64,000 bases of DNA. Source: Sediminibacterium salmoneum NBRC 103935 (lineage in GTDB: Bacteria > Bacteroidota > Bacteroidia > Chitinophagales > Chitinophagaceae). Positions 33,649 to 42,260 of the stretch are shown piece by piece; positions within the stretch are counted from its first letter, which is position 1, and the number at the start of each line of letters is the position of its first letter. The notes below the pieces were generated by a model. That model saw only the letters and a program-made list of their open reading frames with translations. It had not been told where the DNA came from and ran no database searches. The stretch is from assembly GCF_000511175.1 (NCBI RefSeq), contig NZ_KI866530.1, positions 2,610,428 to 2,674,427 of the forward strand. The letters run 5' to 3'. The position numbers were made by a program, and so were the translations under genes.

Positions 33649-34908
33649 TTATTGAAGTACTTTCATCTTTACCATTTCAATTCTTCTTTCAGATACAGTT
33701 AGAATATCAAACTTGAAATTATTGATGATAATGGTTTCTTTTTGTTTGGGAATGGTTTCGTGTTCGCTGATAATATAGCCACTCAGTGTTTCTGAATCAC
33801 TGGTAGGAAAATCCAGGTTGTATTTTTCATTTAGGTAATCCAGTTCCAGTCTGCCACTGAAAATAAATTCATCTTCGGCCAGTTGCTTTTCAACAAATTC
33901 TTCTGTATCGTATTCGTCCTGAATTTCTCCGAAAATTTCTTCCAGTAAATCTTCCATGGTAACAATTCCTGAAGTGCCACCAAATTCATCTACCACCCAG
34001 GCAATGCTTTTTCTTTCTTTGGTGAACTTATTAATCAGGTCTGTGGCGCTCATGCTTTCCGGAACCGCTACAATTGGATGCAGCATGGCTTTGATGTTTT
34101 CAGGCCTGTTAAACAAATCTAACTGATGAATATATCCTACGATATTGTCGATGCTGTTTTCGTACACCAGTAATTTGCTGAGCTTGGTCTGTATAAACAA
34201 TGCTCTTGCTTCTGCAAGACTGTCGTTTACTTCCAATGCTACAATTTCAGTTCTGGGAACCAGGCATTGTCTGATTTTTACGGTTGGTAAACTCAAGGCA
34301 TTTTCAAAAAGTTCCGTATTCAGTTCCTGGTTTTCATCGTCCTGGTCTTTGGTCTGCTGAAAAAAATGTTCCAGGTCTATTTTAGTAAATGCTTCGTTTT
34401 TATCTTTAACCCTAACGTTAAATAAGTACTTTAATATCCATTGAGAAATATTAACGAAGAGATTGGTCAGGGGTAAAAATAAGTTGTGAAAAAAGTTAGC
34501 GACTGGAGCAAACACGAATAGCAGGCTGTCGCTCTTGGCTCTGAAAATGGCTTTGGGTAAAAATTTACCGATTACCAAAACCACCAAAGTGGAAACCAGG
34601 GTATCAAATGCCAGTTTTAAAAAATCATTTTCAATCTTTAACGGCATCCAGATCCCTGCTTTTAGCAGTTCATCGAAAAGCAAACCATAAATTACCAGAA
34701 ACAGATTAACGCCAATTAAACAAGTACCAATAAATCTTGCAGGAGATTCAATGAATTGCGCCAGAATGATGCCACTTCTTTTACCCTGCTTTTTCTTAAG
34801 CTCAATGCTTAGCCTGTTGGCGGTAACGAATGCAATTTCGTAACCGGCAAAGAAGCCAATGAACAACAAAGTACCCACTATACTAAGAATGGTATAGACA
34901 TGCGCCAT
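33649..34908 (-). CDS. CNNM/CorC-type hemolysin family transporter-associated protein
   Basis: This is an inner-membrane protein of 419 residues. The N-terminal DUF21/CNNM domain (about 1-185) has four hydrophobic segments and the GYEIAFVTANRLSIELKKKQG signature region. A tandem CBS pair (about 205-325) follows, with CLVPRTEIVALEV and GYIHQLDLF, and a C-terminal CorC_HlyC domain with the WVVDEFGGTSGIVTMEDLLE motif. These proteins are linked to Mg or Co efflux or to cation homeostasis; a hemolysin role is historical naming only. In many Bacteroidota related genes belong to the GldE group in gliding motility, a possible alternative. It is first in the TatC operon. Confidence 0.88.
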   Translation of the reverse strand: MAHVYTILSIVGTLLFIGFFAGYEIAFVTANRLSIELKKKQGKRSGIILAQFIESPARFIGTCLIGVNLFLVIYGLLFDELLKAGIWMPLKIENDFLKLAFDTLVSTLVVLVIGKFLPKAIFRAKSDSLLFVFAPVANFFHNLFLPLTNLFVNISQWILKYLFNVRVKDKNEAFTKIDLEHFFQQTKDQDDENQELNTELFENALSLPTVKIRQCLVPRTEIVALEVNDSLAEARALFIQTKLSKLLVYENSIDNIVGYIHQLDLFNRPENIKAMLHPIVAVPESMSATDLINKFTKERKSIAWVVDEFGGTSGIVTMEDLLEEIFGEIQDEYDTEEFVEKQLAEDEFIFSGRLELDYLNEKYNLDFPTSDSETLSGYIISEHETIPKQKETIIINNFKFDILTVSERRIEMVKMKVLQ

Positions 34909-34942
34909 AATAAGCCAAAGTTAAGGGATATACCCAAACAAA

Positions 34943-34970
34943 GTACCCCGTAGAAACGGGGTACGTGACC
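34943..34970 (-). terminator. Hairpin downstream of the DUF4097-like gene
   Basis: A 9-bp perfect inverted repeat (GTACCCCGT / ACGGGGTAC) with loop AGAA follows the minus-strand DUF4097-like gene by about 50 nt. On the minus strand it is followed by TTTGTTT, a weak T-run. It probably ends the sigma-factor operon before the CorC-like gene. Confidence 0.6.
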
Positions 34971-35015
34971 GATTTAACACATGAGAATCGGCGCTGTAAA
35001 GTTTATATAGTTCTT

Positions 35016-36470
35016 TTATTTAAAGTCTACGGTGCAATTCTGACAATTCATCTCAATTTTAAGCCCCTTGCCTTCCCCAACTTTAGCGGTGAAACGCGAT
35101 TCATTGCCGCTTGCCTGTGCAAACCGGGTTACAGAACGGTTGATTTCAATTAATTGTCTGGCCAATGCGTCGGTTTCTTTTTCCTTTTTTTCCGGGGCTG
35201 TTTTTTTAGGCTCTTCAATAACTACAGGCTCTTTCTCAAAGTTGCCATAAACAGTGCTGTAAGCGCCGTTGAAATTCACCGTATAGTTTTTTACATTCCG
35301 TACCGGAATGCGTATATCGGCATATTTATTGTCAATTTTAATCAGACTCAGATTAGATCCTACATTTCTGATTTTTACATCTGCATTGGTGCCATCCATT
35401 TCTAGCGAACCATTCAGCTGAGTCACCCTAAGATTTCCGTAGTTCTTTCTTCCTCTTAGTTCGTCGGCTTCATCAATTTCATATTCGTCATTGGTACTTC
35501 TGAATACGGCTTTTTTGGTGCTACCAATTTCAACCGTTGCATATTTGGTATCCAGGTCTGCATCGGCAATACTACGTGCACTGAAACGGCCGTTCATGAA
35601 TTCAATTTCTGCTACTCCTGCGTTTTCAATATTTACATTCGAGTATTTGGAACGAAGGAATAGTTTGGTGAAACTTTCGGCTTCTACATTTCCATTGGTG
35701 ATACTAATAGTGGTTGTTCCCGCATTGCCTGTAATCTGCAAGTCTGCGTATTTGGTATCTACATCCAGTTTGGCTGATGAAGGCAAATAAATGGTCACTA
35801 CTCTTTTTATGTTCGATTTGCTGCCAATATTTTCACCTTTGTCGTTGAATACTGCTACAGCAGGATTGCCGCTCCATCCAAAAGTATTTCCATTGATGGT
35901 ATAGCTTCCGCCTGAAATGGTTCCCGATTTAACACGAACCATATTTCCTACTGTTTTTAAGGAAAGGTTCATTTTCTCAAACCATTCTTCATCGCTTAAT
36001 TTACCTTCCCCTTCAAAATATACAGTGGTAACCACTTTTACTTTTGGCTGGTCCCAGGTTTTAATTTGCAGATTCCTGGAAGTGTTGTCAATGAAAATTT
36101 CAGCAGATTTAGCAACACTGATTTCCTGACTGATTTCTTTGGATTTTACATCCTTTAAATCTTTGAAACCATAAGACTCATTAAAAAAACGATCTCCTGG
36201 AAATCCGGTAACTGTAATTGCACGTGGGCCATTGATTGGGAAACCTTCAACTACAATAGGCTCCAGTGCTTTTGCCATACTTTCTTTTACAGATTTGCGC
36301 ACTTCAATATTGGCTGCCTTAATTTCTTTTTCAGCCTTTTGCATTTCTTTTTCGGCTTTCTGCTTTTCCTTTTCTGCCTGTTTTTCGGCAGTACTCTGTT
36401 GTGCAGATACTGAAGCAAAGCTTAGCATGCAGGCGGCAAAAAGAAGGGATTGTTGAATTCTATTTTTCAT
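35016..36470 (-). CDS. Secreted DUF4097-like beta-helix protein with N-terminal coiled coil
   Basis: This 484-residue protein has a signal peptide (ends near SFASVSAQ). Residues ~25-60 are a strongly charged Lys/Glu/Ala repeat (KAEKEMQKAEKE type) that should form a coiled coil. The middle region (about 110-400) is a repetitive run of short beta strands with VDTKYADLQI, NGNVEAESF, DLDTKYATVEIG and GSLEMDGTNADVKI, like the putative adhesin family DUF4097. The end has paired cysteines (MNCQNCTVDFK). It is the third gene after the sigma factor and anti-sigma-like gene (23-nt gap), so it is probably the regulated product or sensor of that system. Function unknown. Confidence 0.75.
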   Translation of the reverse strand: MKNRIQQSLLFAACMLSFASVSAQQSTAEKQAEKEKQKAEKEMQKAEKEIKAANIEVRKSVKESMAKALEPIVVEGFPINGPRAITVTGFPGDRFFNESYGFKDLKDVKSKEISQEISVAKSAEIFIDNTSRNLQIKTWDQPKVKVVTTVYFEGEGKLSDEEWFEKMNLSLKTVGNMVRVKSGTISGGSYTINGNTFGWSGNPAVAVFNDKGENIGSKSNIKRVVTIYLPSSAKLDVDTKYADLQITGNAGTTTISITNGNVEAESFTKLFLRSKYSNVNIENAGVAEIEFMNGRFSARSIADADLDTKYATVEIGSTKKAVFRSTNDEYEIDEADELRGRKNYGNLRVTQLNGSLEMDGTNADVKIRNVGSNLSLIKIDNKYADIRIPVRNVKNYTVNFNGAYSTVYGNFEKEPVVIEEPKKTAPEKKEKETDALARQLIEINRSVTRFAQASGNESRFTAKVGEGKGLKIEMNCQNCTVDFK

Positions 36471-36493
36471 AATACTGATTTAAAATCAAAAAT

Positions 36494-37297
36494 TTAAATA
36501 TTGATAAAGTAAGCGCGGGTGGAATCTACAGGTCCGCGGTTTTGTTTGAAACGATTGTTGGTTTTGTTCATTTCCAGCTGCAGCTGTTTCAGAACGGTTA
36601 ATTTATATTGATACAGGTCAATCAGTTGATCAAGCTGATTGGCAGTGAGTCCTTTTTTGCTGATTTCTTTTTTTAATTGTTTTTCATCGGCTTCAATCTG
36701 CTGAATCTGCATTTTAAATTCATTGAAGTAAGCGGCTGATTCTGCATACATGGGCGTGGTGCTGATTTTACCTCTTTGCAAATTAATGACCTGAGTGAAT
36801 CCACTTTCTACACTGGCCAAAGAAGTAAGAACATCTTTTGACAAACCTTGAGCGCTACTGTTGGTTTGTGGGTTGATGTTGGTTTTATAAGGCCTGGTAT
36901 TTTTGTTTGCGGCTATATTTGACATGCTACCTGCACTATTCAATACTTTTTCTTCGGCCTCATTTTGTATTATGGTATTGGTTTCTGTTGCATTATTAGC
37001 AGGATTTGCTGATTCATTTTCAACCCCTACCGTTTCATTTTCATTTGGTGCCCTAAGAACCTGCTGCTGAAGCGTTTCTGGTTTTGTCTCAAGCAAAGAC
37101 CATAGACCTATACCCGCGAGTACAAATACACAGGCTGCCACCGACCACTGAAAATATTTTTTAATGGTCACCACTTTAGCAGCGGGTTGCTTCTCCTGAT
37201 TTAATTTGGCCTGCACTTTCTCCCAACTCTGGGGTCCTGGTTCGTCCAGGTCCAGAGCAGTTCGGTTTTCCTGCAGATATTTTTTAAACTCATCCAT
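36494..37297 (-). CDS. Membrane-anchored anti-sigma-like protein
   Basis: This protein of 267 residues starts MDEFKKYLQE. A cytoplasmic N-terminal segment (about 1-45) is followed by one transmembrane helix (about 49-68, WSVAACVFVLAGIGLW), then a Gln/Asn/Thr-rich periplasmic linker and a coiled-coil-prone C-terminus with many Lys and Glu. This layout, directly behind an ECF sigma gene with an 8-nt ATGGATGA overlap, is the usual one for an anti-sigma factor, although the zinc-binding HxxxCxxC motif is absent. I start it at 37297; the same frame is open upstream through the sigma region without a stop, so an in-frame fusion with sigma region 2 is formally possible. Confidence 0.75.
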   Translation of the reverse strand: MDEFKKYLQENRTALDLDEPGPQSWEKVQAKLNQEKQPAAKVVTIKKYFQWSVAACVFVLAGIGLWSLLETKPETLQQQVLRAPNENETVGVENESANPANNATETNTIIQNEAEEKVLNSAGSMSNIAANKNTRPYKTNINPQTNSSAQGLSKDVLTSLASVESGFTQVINLQRGKISTTPMYAESAAYFNEFKMQIQQIEADEKQLKKEISKKGLTANQLDQLIDLYQYKLTVLKQLQLEMNKTNNRFKQNRGPVDSTRAYFINI

Positions 37298-37840
37298 GTA
37301 TCTGAATTTGTTTTTGAATTCTTTGTTGCAATAATGTCCTGGCCCGCTGGTACTGACTTTTGCTGGTAGATTCTGAAATACCCATGCTTTCCGCAATTTG
37401 TTTGTGCGAATAGTCTTCGAATACATACAGCGAAAAAACCTGTCTGCATCCTTCGGGCAATTCTTTAATGGTCCGGTGAATGATTTTGAAATCAATGGTC
37501 TTCCACCATTCAGTCTCTTCTTCCACCAGGTCCCCCTGCTTCTCGTTGTCCCAGGTTTCCCAATGAATATTTTTTTACAAAAACGAATGCATTCGTTTAC
37601 TACAATTCTTTTTAGCCATCCTCCAAACTGCTCAGCTACTTTCAGCTGATGCAGGTTTTTAAATGCAATTACAAAACAGTCTTGTAGTACGTCTTCTGCG
37701 TCTGAGGAGTTACCCGTCATTCTGGTACAGATATTAAACATGGCTTTGCTGTATTGCTCGTATAACCAAGCCTGGGCTTTTGCATCTCCGGTGCAAGCCT
37801 TTTTTACAGCAGCTTTTTGTATGTCTATTACCTGTTCCAA
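37290..37840 (-). pseudogene. ECF-type RNA polymerase sigma factor, frame broken at an A7 run
   Basis: The intact product would be about 180 residues. Region 2 is in frame 1 (CTRMTGNSSDAEDVLQDCFV, then FGGWLKRIVVNECIRFC). At the run of seven T on the plus strand, 37570-37576 (A7 on the coding strand), the frame is lost. Adding one A, or a -1 shift, gives CKKNIHWETWDNEKQGD and then region 4 with IKELPEGCRQVFSLYVFEDY and the HTH SHKQIAESMGISESTSK, ending at TGA 37292-37290. Region 4 is fully conserved, so decay is recent or only apparent. It may be a sequencing error, a recent mutation, or slippage-regulated expression. It overlaps the anti-sigma-like start by 8 nt. Confidence 0.85.
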
Positions 37841-37904
37841 GCAGTTTTCATGAGTAAGAGTAGTATTTGATGAAAAGTTGGAAAGGGTTGGTAAAAAATC
37901 CTGC

Positions 37905-38894
37905 TTAATATTCTGCTAAAACAGGTTTGTTCTGCATAATGGACTCTATTTTCTGTAAAACTTCCGTGTTAAGTAATTCAACAGCTTTTAAGGCGGTTAA
38001 GTTATCCAGCAGTTGTTCTTTTCTGGTTGCACCTAAAATAGCCGTTGTTACATTCGGGTTTTTAATACACCAGGCAATGCTTAAGGCAGGAAGGCTGCAA
38101 CCCAGCTCATTGGCCAGTTCCTGCAATTGTTTTACTTTTTCAATTTTTTCTTCCATAATCAGGCGTTCCTTCAGCCAGTCAAAGCCTTCAATGGCCAGTC
38201 TGCTTCCTTCCGGAATGCCGTTATTGTATTTGCCGGTTAGTAATCCGGATGCCAACGGGCTCCAGATGGTAGTGCCCAGGCCTACATTTTTAAAGACTTC
38301 CAGATAGTCTTTTTCTAATTTCTCTCTTTCAAATAAATTGTACTGAGGTTGCTCCATGGCAGGCCCAATTAAGCGATAATCGCGGGCAACCCGATTGGCT
38401 TCCATTAATTCAACGCCACTCCATTCACTGGTACCCCAGTATAAAATTTTTCCTTGCTGAATCAGGGTATTCATGGTAAGAACCACTTCTTCAATTGGCG
38501 TATTCTTATCGGGTCTGTGACAGAAATATAAATCGAGGTAATCGGTCTGAAGTCTTTGCAGGGCTTCATTACAGGCTTCTGTAAGATGCTTTCTGCTCAA
38601 GCCGGTTTGGTTGGGCTTGTTCTCTTTGCCTCTCCAGCCAAAAAAAGCTTTAGAAGAAAGGGTATAGGAAGTACGGTCCCAGTTTTTTGCTTTTAAAACC
38701 CGTCCCATCATTTTCTCACTTTCACCCAGTGCATACACTTCTGCATTGTCAAAAAAGTTTACACCATGGTCATAAGCAATTCCCATTAATTCATCTGCAC
38801 TGTTATCATTAATCTGCTTATGAAAAGATACCCAGCTACCGAAACTTAGTACACTTAACTGAAGTCCGGTTCTTCCCATTCTTCTGTAATCCAT
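37905..38894 (-). CDS. Aldo/keto reductase, voltage-gated K+ channel beta-subunit-like
   Basis: This TIM-barrel oxidoreductase has 329 residues. The catalytic tetrad is D49, Y54 (FFDNAEVYALGESE), K82 (LSSKAFFGW) and H126 (YFCHRPDK). The opening MDYRRMGRTGLQLSVLSFGSW and the closing WCIKNPNVTTAILGATRKEQL are characteristic of the YghZ/KvBeta branch, which uses NADPH to reduce aldehydes and methylglyoxal-like carbonyls. The start lies 10 nt after lptC. The substrate cannot be specified. Confidence 0.92.
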   Translation of the reverse strand: MDYRRMGRTGLQLSVLSFGSWVSFHKQINDNSADELMGIAYDHGVNFFDNAEVYALGESEKMMGRVLKAKNWDRTSYTLSSKAFFGWRGKENKPNQTGLSRKHLTEACNEALQRLQTDYLDLYFCHRPDKNTPIEEVVLTMNTLIQQGKILYWGTSEWSGVELMEANRVARDYRLIGPAMEQPQYNLFEREKLEKDYLEVFKNVGLGTTIWSPLASGLLTGKYNNGIPEGSRLAIEGFDWLKERLIMEEKIEKVKQLQELANELGCSLPALSIAWCIKNPNVTTAILGATRKEQLLDNLTALKAVELLNTEVLQKIESIMQNKPVLAEY

Positions 38895-38904
38895 ACAAAT
38901 GATT

Positions 38905-39492
38905 TTATTGTTTTTGATTAGAACTGCTATCGGGCAAAATTAAGAAGGATCCCATATCTAAATCGAAGTAAGTAATATCTGTTAAGGTTTGATTAGAACT
39001 GAAGCCTTTGCGGGCATACAGTTTCTGGCGCGGATTACGCTGACTGGTGGTAACGGGCTTGTCGGTATGAAAACGTCCGAGGGTCTGATCCCAGTATAAC
39101 TCAGATGTTTCCAATGTGTCACCGTTGATTCGGATAATCACTACACTGTCGCGCAGGTAAATTTTATTTTCGTTTTCCAGATAGCGACCATATTTGGCAC
39201 TAAGGGTGCTTTCTAATTTGGTGCTGTCGTTATAAAATTCAACGAAAAGGGTTTTAGGAAATTCAGATTTTAAAGCACTGTCGCCCTGGTAGCGTAATAA
39301 AAGAGGAGCTGTTAATTTGGCTTTCATTTTGCCCCCCATACTCAGGAAGCTGGTAATATTTTTTCCTTCTTCAATTCCCGGATTTTTTTTGCCGAGCTGC
39401 TTTACTTCATTTACATCGTTCTCGCAAGCGAGCATAAAAAAGCAGCCTGTTAAAAAGGCTGCTAATGTAAATATTGTAGAACGATTAGTCAT
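38905..39492 (-). CDS. lptC: LPS export ABC transporter periplasmic protein LptC
   Basis: LptC is part of the periplasmic bridge that moves LPS from the inner membrane to the outer membrane. The 195-residue product has a lipobox-like N-terminus (LTGC, C17, and MLAC, C23), then beta-jellyroll repeats: KAKLTAPLLLRYQGD, VEFYNDSTKLESTLSAKYGRY, KIYLRDSVVIIRINGDTLET and QKLYARKGFSSNQTLTDITYF. This is the Bacteroidota LptC form. I chose the ATG at 39492, giving an 8-nt overlap with the outer-membrane protein gene upstream. It is followed by the aldo/keto reductase. Confidence 0.85.
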   Translation of the reverse strand: MTNRSTIFTLAAFLTGCFFMLACENDVNEVKQLGKKNPGIEEGKNITSFLSMGGKMKAKLTAPLLLRYQGDSALKSEFPKTLFVEFYNDSTKLESTLSAKYGRYLENENKIYLRDSVVIIRINGDTLETSELYWDQTLGRFHTDKPVTTSQRNPRQKLYARKGFSSNQTLTDITYFDLDMGSFLILPDSSSNQKQ

Positions 39493-40861
39493 ATCTGCGT
39501 TTAATAAACCAAACATCACTTAAGCTAAATCCTAATGTAAGCTGGGTGTAACTTTCTGTAACGTTATTTACAGAACTACCTCTTTTTCCAAACTGTAATG
39601 CAGCCTGAACCACGGTGTACTGTGTTTCATAGTTTCTCCATTTTCTGATAGGGAAGCCTGCACCGAGCGTAAATGAACTATGTTTTAATCCATTTCCATC
39701 TGCATTAATATAGTCTTGTCCAAACTGGAATCCGAATCTATAGTTTACATTGCTTAAATAATTGGTAGACCCTTCTATATTGGGGCTAATTTGACCACCA
39801 AACTTCAAGGCCCAGCTATTGTTCAGCATATCGGACTGTCCATACGATCTGTATTTGGTCCATTGGGTGGTGGTAAATTCCATACCGGCAGACCACAATT
39901 GAAAATTACCTCTTGAATTACTTAAGGTTTTTACAAACATGAATCCGGCTTCGTAGGTAGCAGGCATAACAATAGTACCCTTAATATTGTCTTGTTTGGC
40001 AATACTGTCCACTTCAATTAACCCCCCTGCTGCACTCAATACAAAAGTTTGTTTATTCTGTCTTTGGGTTGCATTCATGTTTTGTTGAAGACTGGCAGTT
40101 GCTCCAATTCTCATTAAGAGGTTTCTGGATGATTTATCTGCTGCATTTTCCTTTTTGGAAAGGGTAAATTCATATTGAATTCCAGCCTGTAAAAACATTT
40201 TGCCAAAGTTGTTTTGAATGGCTGTTCTGGATTCAAAATATTGCAAAGTGTCGTTATAGAAAGTTTTGGTAGTGCTTAATTCCTGTCTTCCGAAAGTATA
40301 ACCTGTGTTGAATCCTGCACTGAAATTTTTCCATTTTTTTCCCAGGCCAACAAAAGCCTGATAGGTTCCGCCCGTACCCTGATAAATAGAGCCTACGCTG
40401 TCTCCGGCCGCTCTGGCTCTGGATTCTACTCCATAGTTAACCCTTGTTAAGGGTCTTAATCCAAAAGCTATCCCTAACCCTTTCGCCTTGTTAACAGGAA
40501 TACCTACCGATAAATAACTTGGAATCAGATAAATAGAACTGAATGTTCCGTTTGGATTCTGACTTGTTAGTTTTCTAGAGTCAAGTGACAGCCCTAAATC
40601 ATAGGTTACCATGTAATTGGCGCCATAGGTAGCAGGGTTGTTGAAGTTTACGGATTGCCCAACATTGTAGCTGTTGCCATCGGCATAAGCTGCTGAAATG
40701 CCTCCCATCGCTCGACTGATGGCGTGCTGGGAACCTACTAAATTGCCCAATCCATATCGGGAAAACGGTGAATTAACCTGAGCAGATGTTTGGATTGCGT
40801 ATAAAAAAAGGAAACTAACCACAAGAGCCAGCCTACCTGTTGTTGAACTCACTGATTGCAT
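39485..40861 (-). CDS. Outer membrane beta-barrel protein, unknown function
   Basis: This 458-residue protein has a signal peptide (MQSVSSTTGRLALVVSFLFL..., cleavage near TSAQ) and a PFSRYGLGNLVGSQHAISRAMGG start, followed by alternating hydrophobic strands rich in Gly, Asn and Tyr to a C-terminal FSLSDVWF-type end. The pattern is compatible with an OmpP1/FadL-like or related barrel. It overlaps coaX by 29 nt at its start and lptC by 8 nt at its end, so the three genes are translationally linked. The linkage to LptC is recurrent in Bacteroidota as far as I know and suggests a role in envelope assembly, but no function is established. Confidence 0.75.
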   Translation of the reverse strand: MQSVSSTTGRLALVVSFLFLYAIQTSAQVNSPFSRYGLGNLVGSQHAISRAMGGISAAYADGNSYNVGQSVNFNNPATYGANYMVTYDLGLSLDSRKLTSQNPNGTFSSIYLIPSYLSVGIPVNKAKGLGIAFGLRPLTRVNYGVESRARAAGDSVGSIYQGTGGTYQAFVGLGKKWKNFSAGFNTGYTFGRQELSTTKTFYNDTLQYFESRTAIQNNFGKMFLQAGIQYEFTLSKKENAADKSSRNLLMRIGATASLQQNMNATQRQNKQTFVLSAAGGLIEVDSIAKQDNIKGTIVMPATYEAGFMFVKTLSNSRGNFQLWSAGMEFTTTQWTKYRSYGQSDMLNNSWALKFGGQISPNIEGSTNYLSNVNYRFGFQFGQDYINADGNGLKHSSFTLGAGFPIRKWRNYETQYTVVQAALQFGKRGSSVNNVTESYTQLTLGFSLSDVWFIKRRYD

Positions 40862-41561
40862 ATAAGCCTTTAAAAATTAGGTTTGGGTCGGCAAATATCC
40901 TGTTTTTTAGGTGCGGTACAAAAAAAGGCATATCCCCCCCGGTTAATAGCACGTTAAAGTTGCTGTATTTTAGGGCATATTCGTCAATTATTCCATCAAT
41001 TTCCTTAGACATGCCCCAGATAACCCCGCTAAGCAGGTTGGTCTTTGTATCGTAGCCAATCAGCGGAAAGAGCGATTCGGCCTTAATATAGGGCAGCAGG
41101 GCGGTTTGCTCGTGCATGGCCCTGAATCGCATATTCATCCCCGGAGAAATACTCCCACCCAGAAACTCATGCTGGTTATTGATGAAATTATAAGTTATGC
41201 AAGTGCCCAGGCCAATCACCAGGTTATGGCTGTTGGGGAACAAATCTACTGCGGCTGCTACCAGCGCGAGCCGGTCGGCACCAATGGTTTCAGGTTTGCC
41301 CACCGGTGTGGTTAAGGGTAGTAGGCTGGTATGGTTCAGGCGGTGAAATATTGTTTTTTCCGCCATAAAGGTTTCAATAGCCGGGTCATGGTTAATTACA
41401 GAAGAAAGAATAATCTTTTCCGGACTCCATTCTTTCAGCAAAGCCTCAATGCTATTCAGAGAGGTATCCGGCAAATTGATTTCTTTTAAAAATTCACGGC
41501 CTTTGAATACCCCTGCTTTTTGTCTGGTATTACCAAAATCTAAACAAATTGATATGCCCAT
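40833..41561 (-). CDS. coaX: Type III pantothenate kinase
   Basis: CoaX catalyses the first step of coenzyme A synthesis. The 242-residue protein belongs to the ASKHA fold: CLDFGNTRQKAGVF (phosphate-1 motif, 7-20), GADRLALVAAAVDLFP and LVIGLGTCITYNFI (phosphate-2), and GGSISPGMNMRFRAMHEQTALLP, the pantothenate-binding region (quoted partly by position). Type III kinases need a monovalent cation and are not feedback-inhibited by CoA. It lies 24 nt after the LON-domain gene and its end overlaps the outer-membrane protein gene. Confidence 0.93.
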   Translation of the reverse strand: MGISICLDFGNTRQKAGVFKGREFLKEINLPDTSLNSIEALLKEWSPEKIILSSVINHDPAIETFMAEKTIFHRLNHTSLLPLTTPVGKPETIGADRLALVAAAVDLFPNSHNLVIGLGTCITYNFINNQHEFLGGSISPGMNMRFRAMHEQTALLPYIKAESLFPLIGYDTKTNLLSGVIWGMSKEIDGIIDEYALKYSNFNVLLTGGDMPFFVPHLKNRIFADPNLIFKGLYAISEFNNR

Positions 41562-41585
41562 GGTATTAGTTAAGGTTATAACCCG

Positions 41586-42203
41586 TTATTTTTTAAATGA
41601 TCCGTTAATGGCAATTCTTTCTTTTAGTTGCTCCATACCTTCTATTACCGGTATTACTTTTTCCAGGTGTCTTCTTAAAAATTCCAGTCGCTGATCTTCT
41701 TGCAGTAAACAAAGCAATTCATATTCTTCTTTGAGTGAAAGCCCTGCATGATGAGCCATATCGTAGCTTAACATTTCTGCCACTTTCTGCTGAAACTTTT
41801 TGGTAACATTCAATAAGCGATGTAGTATGTAAACCGAATCCATAATTTTAAAAGAAAGAAAAGGCCTTGCCATGGTATCATTGTTTGGATAGCTTACAAT
41901 GGCACCATTGTAAAGTTTATCCGGAATTTTTTCTATCATTTCCAATACCTTAAACACTTTGGTGCCCTTGGTTTTAATATCCATTCTGCCATCTTCATAT
42001 ACTTGCACAATCTCTGTAATCTCAACCATCGTGCCTGTTTCAGCCACTGTGTCGCCAAGAACAGTTGGAATGCCAAAAGGCTTAGCTTCGGCAAAACATT
42101 CAGTAATCAGCTCTTTATATCTGGGTTCAAATATGTGTAGATTTAACTCTTCACCAGGATACACAACTAATTCCAGCGGGAAAATCGGAATAAAATTTAT
42201 CAT
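41586..42203 (-). CDS. LON peptidase substrate-binding domain-containing protein
   Basis: This single-domain protein of 205 residues is related to the N-terminal domain of Lon protease, without the ATPase or peptidase domains. The opening FIPIFPLELVVYPGEELNLHIFEPRYKELI (positions 4-33) and the GTMVEITEIVQVYEDGRMDI motif are diagnostic. A helical C-terminus follows. It probably recognises unfolded or specific protein segments. It is the first gene of a five-gene run with coaX, OMP, lptC and the aldo/keto reductase, and is divergent from a GT2 gene (57-nt gap). Confidence 0.87.
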   Translation of the reverse strand: MINFIPIFPLELVVYPGEELNLHIFEPRYKELITECFAEAKPFGIPTVLGDTVAETGTMVEITEIVQVYEDGRMDIKTKGTKVFKVLEMIEKIPDKLYNGAIVSYPNNDTMARPFLSFKIMDSVYILHRLLNVTKKFQQKVAEMLSYDMAHHAGLSLKEEYELLCLLQEDQRLEFLRRHLEKVIPVIEGMEQLKERIAINGSFKK

Positions 42204-42260
42204 ACACTTAGGCTTGCCCCTGCAAAATATTTCAGTTCTTTACGGCACAATTTAGCTAAA

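Noticed and set aside
33649..34908. Hemolysin toxin
   Set aside because: The DUF21-CBS-CorC architecture is that of a cation-transport-associated membrane protein; the hemolysin label is historical.
37290..37526. Stand-alone region 4 open frame with a GTG start
   Set aside because: It contains only sigma region 4 and continues the upstream region 2 in another frame, so it is treated as part of the frameshifted sigma gene and not as an independent gene.
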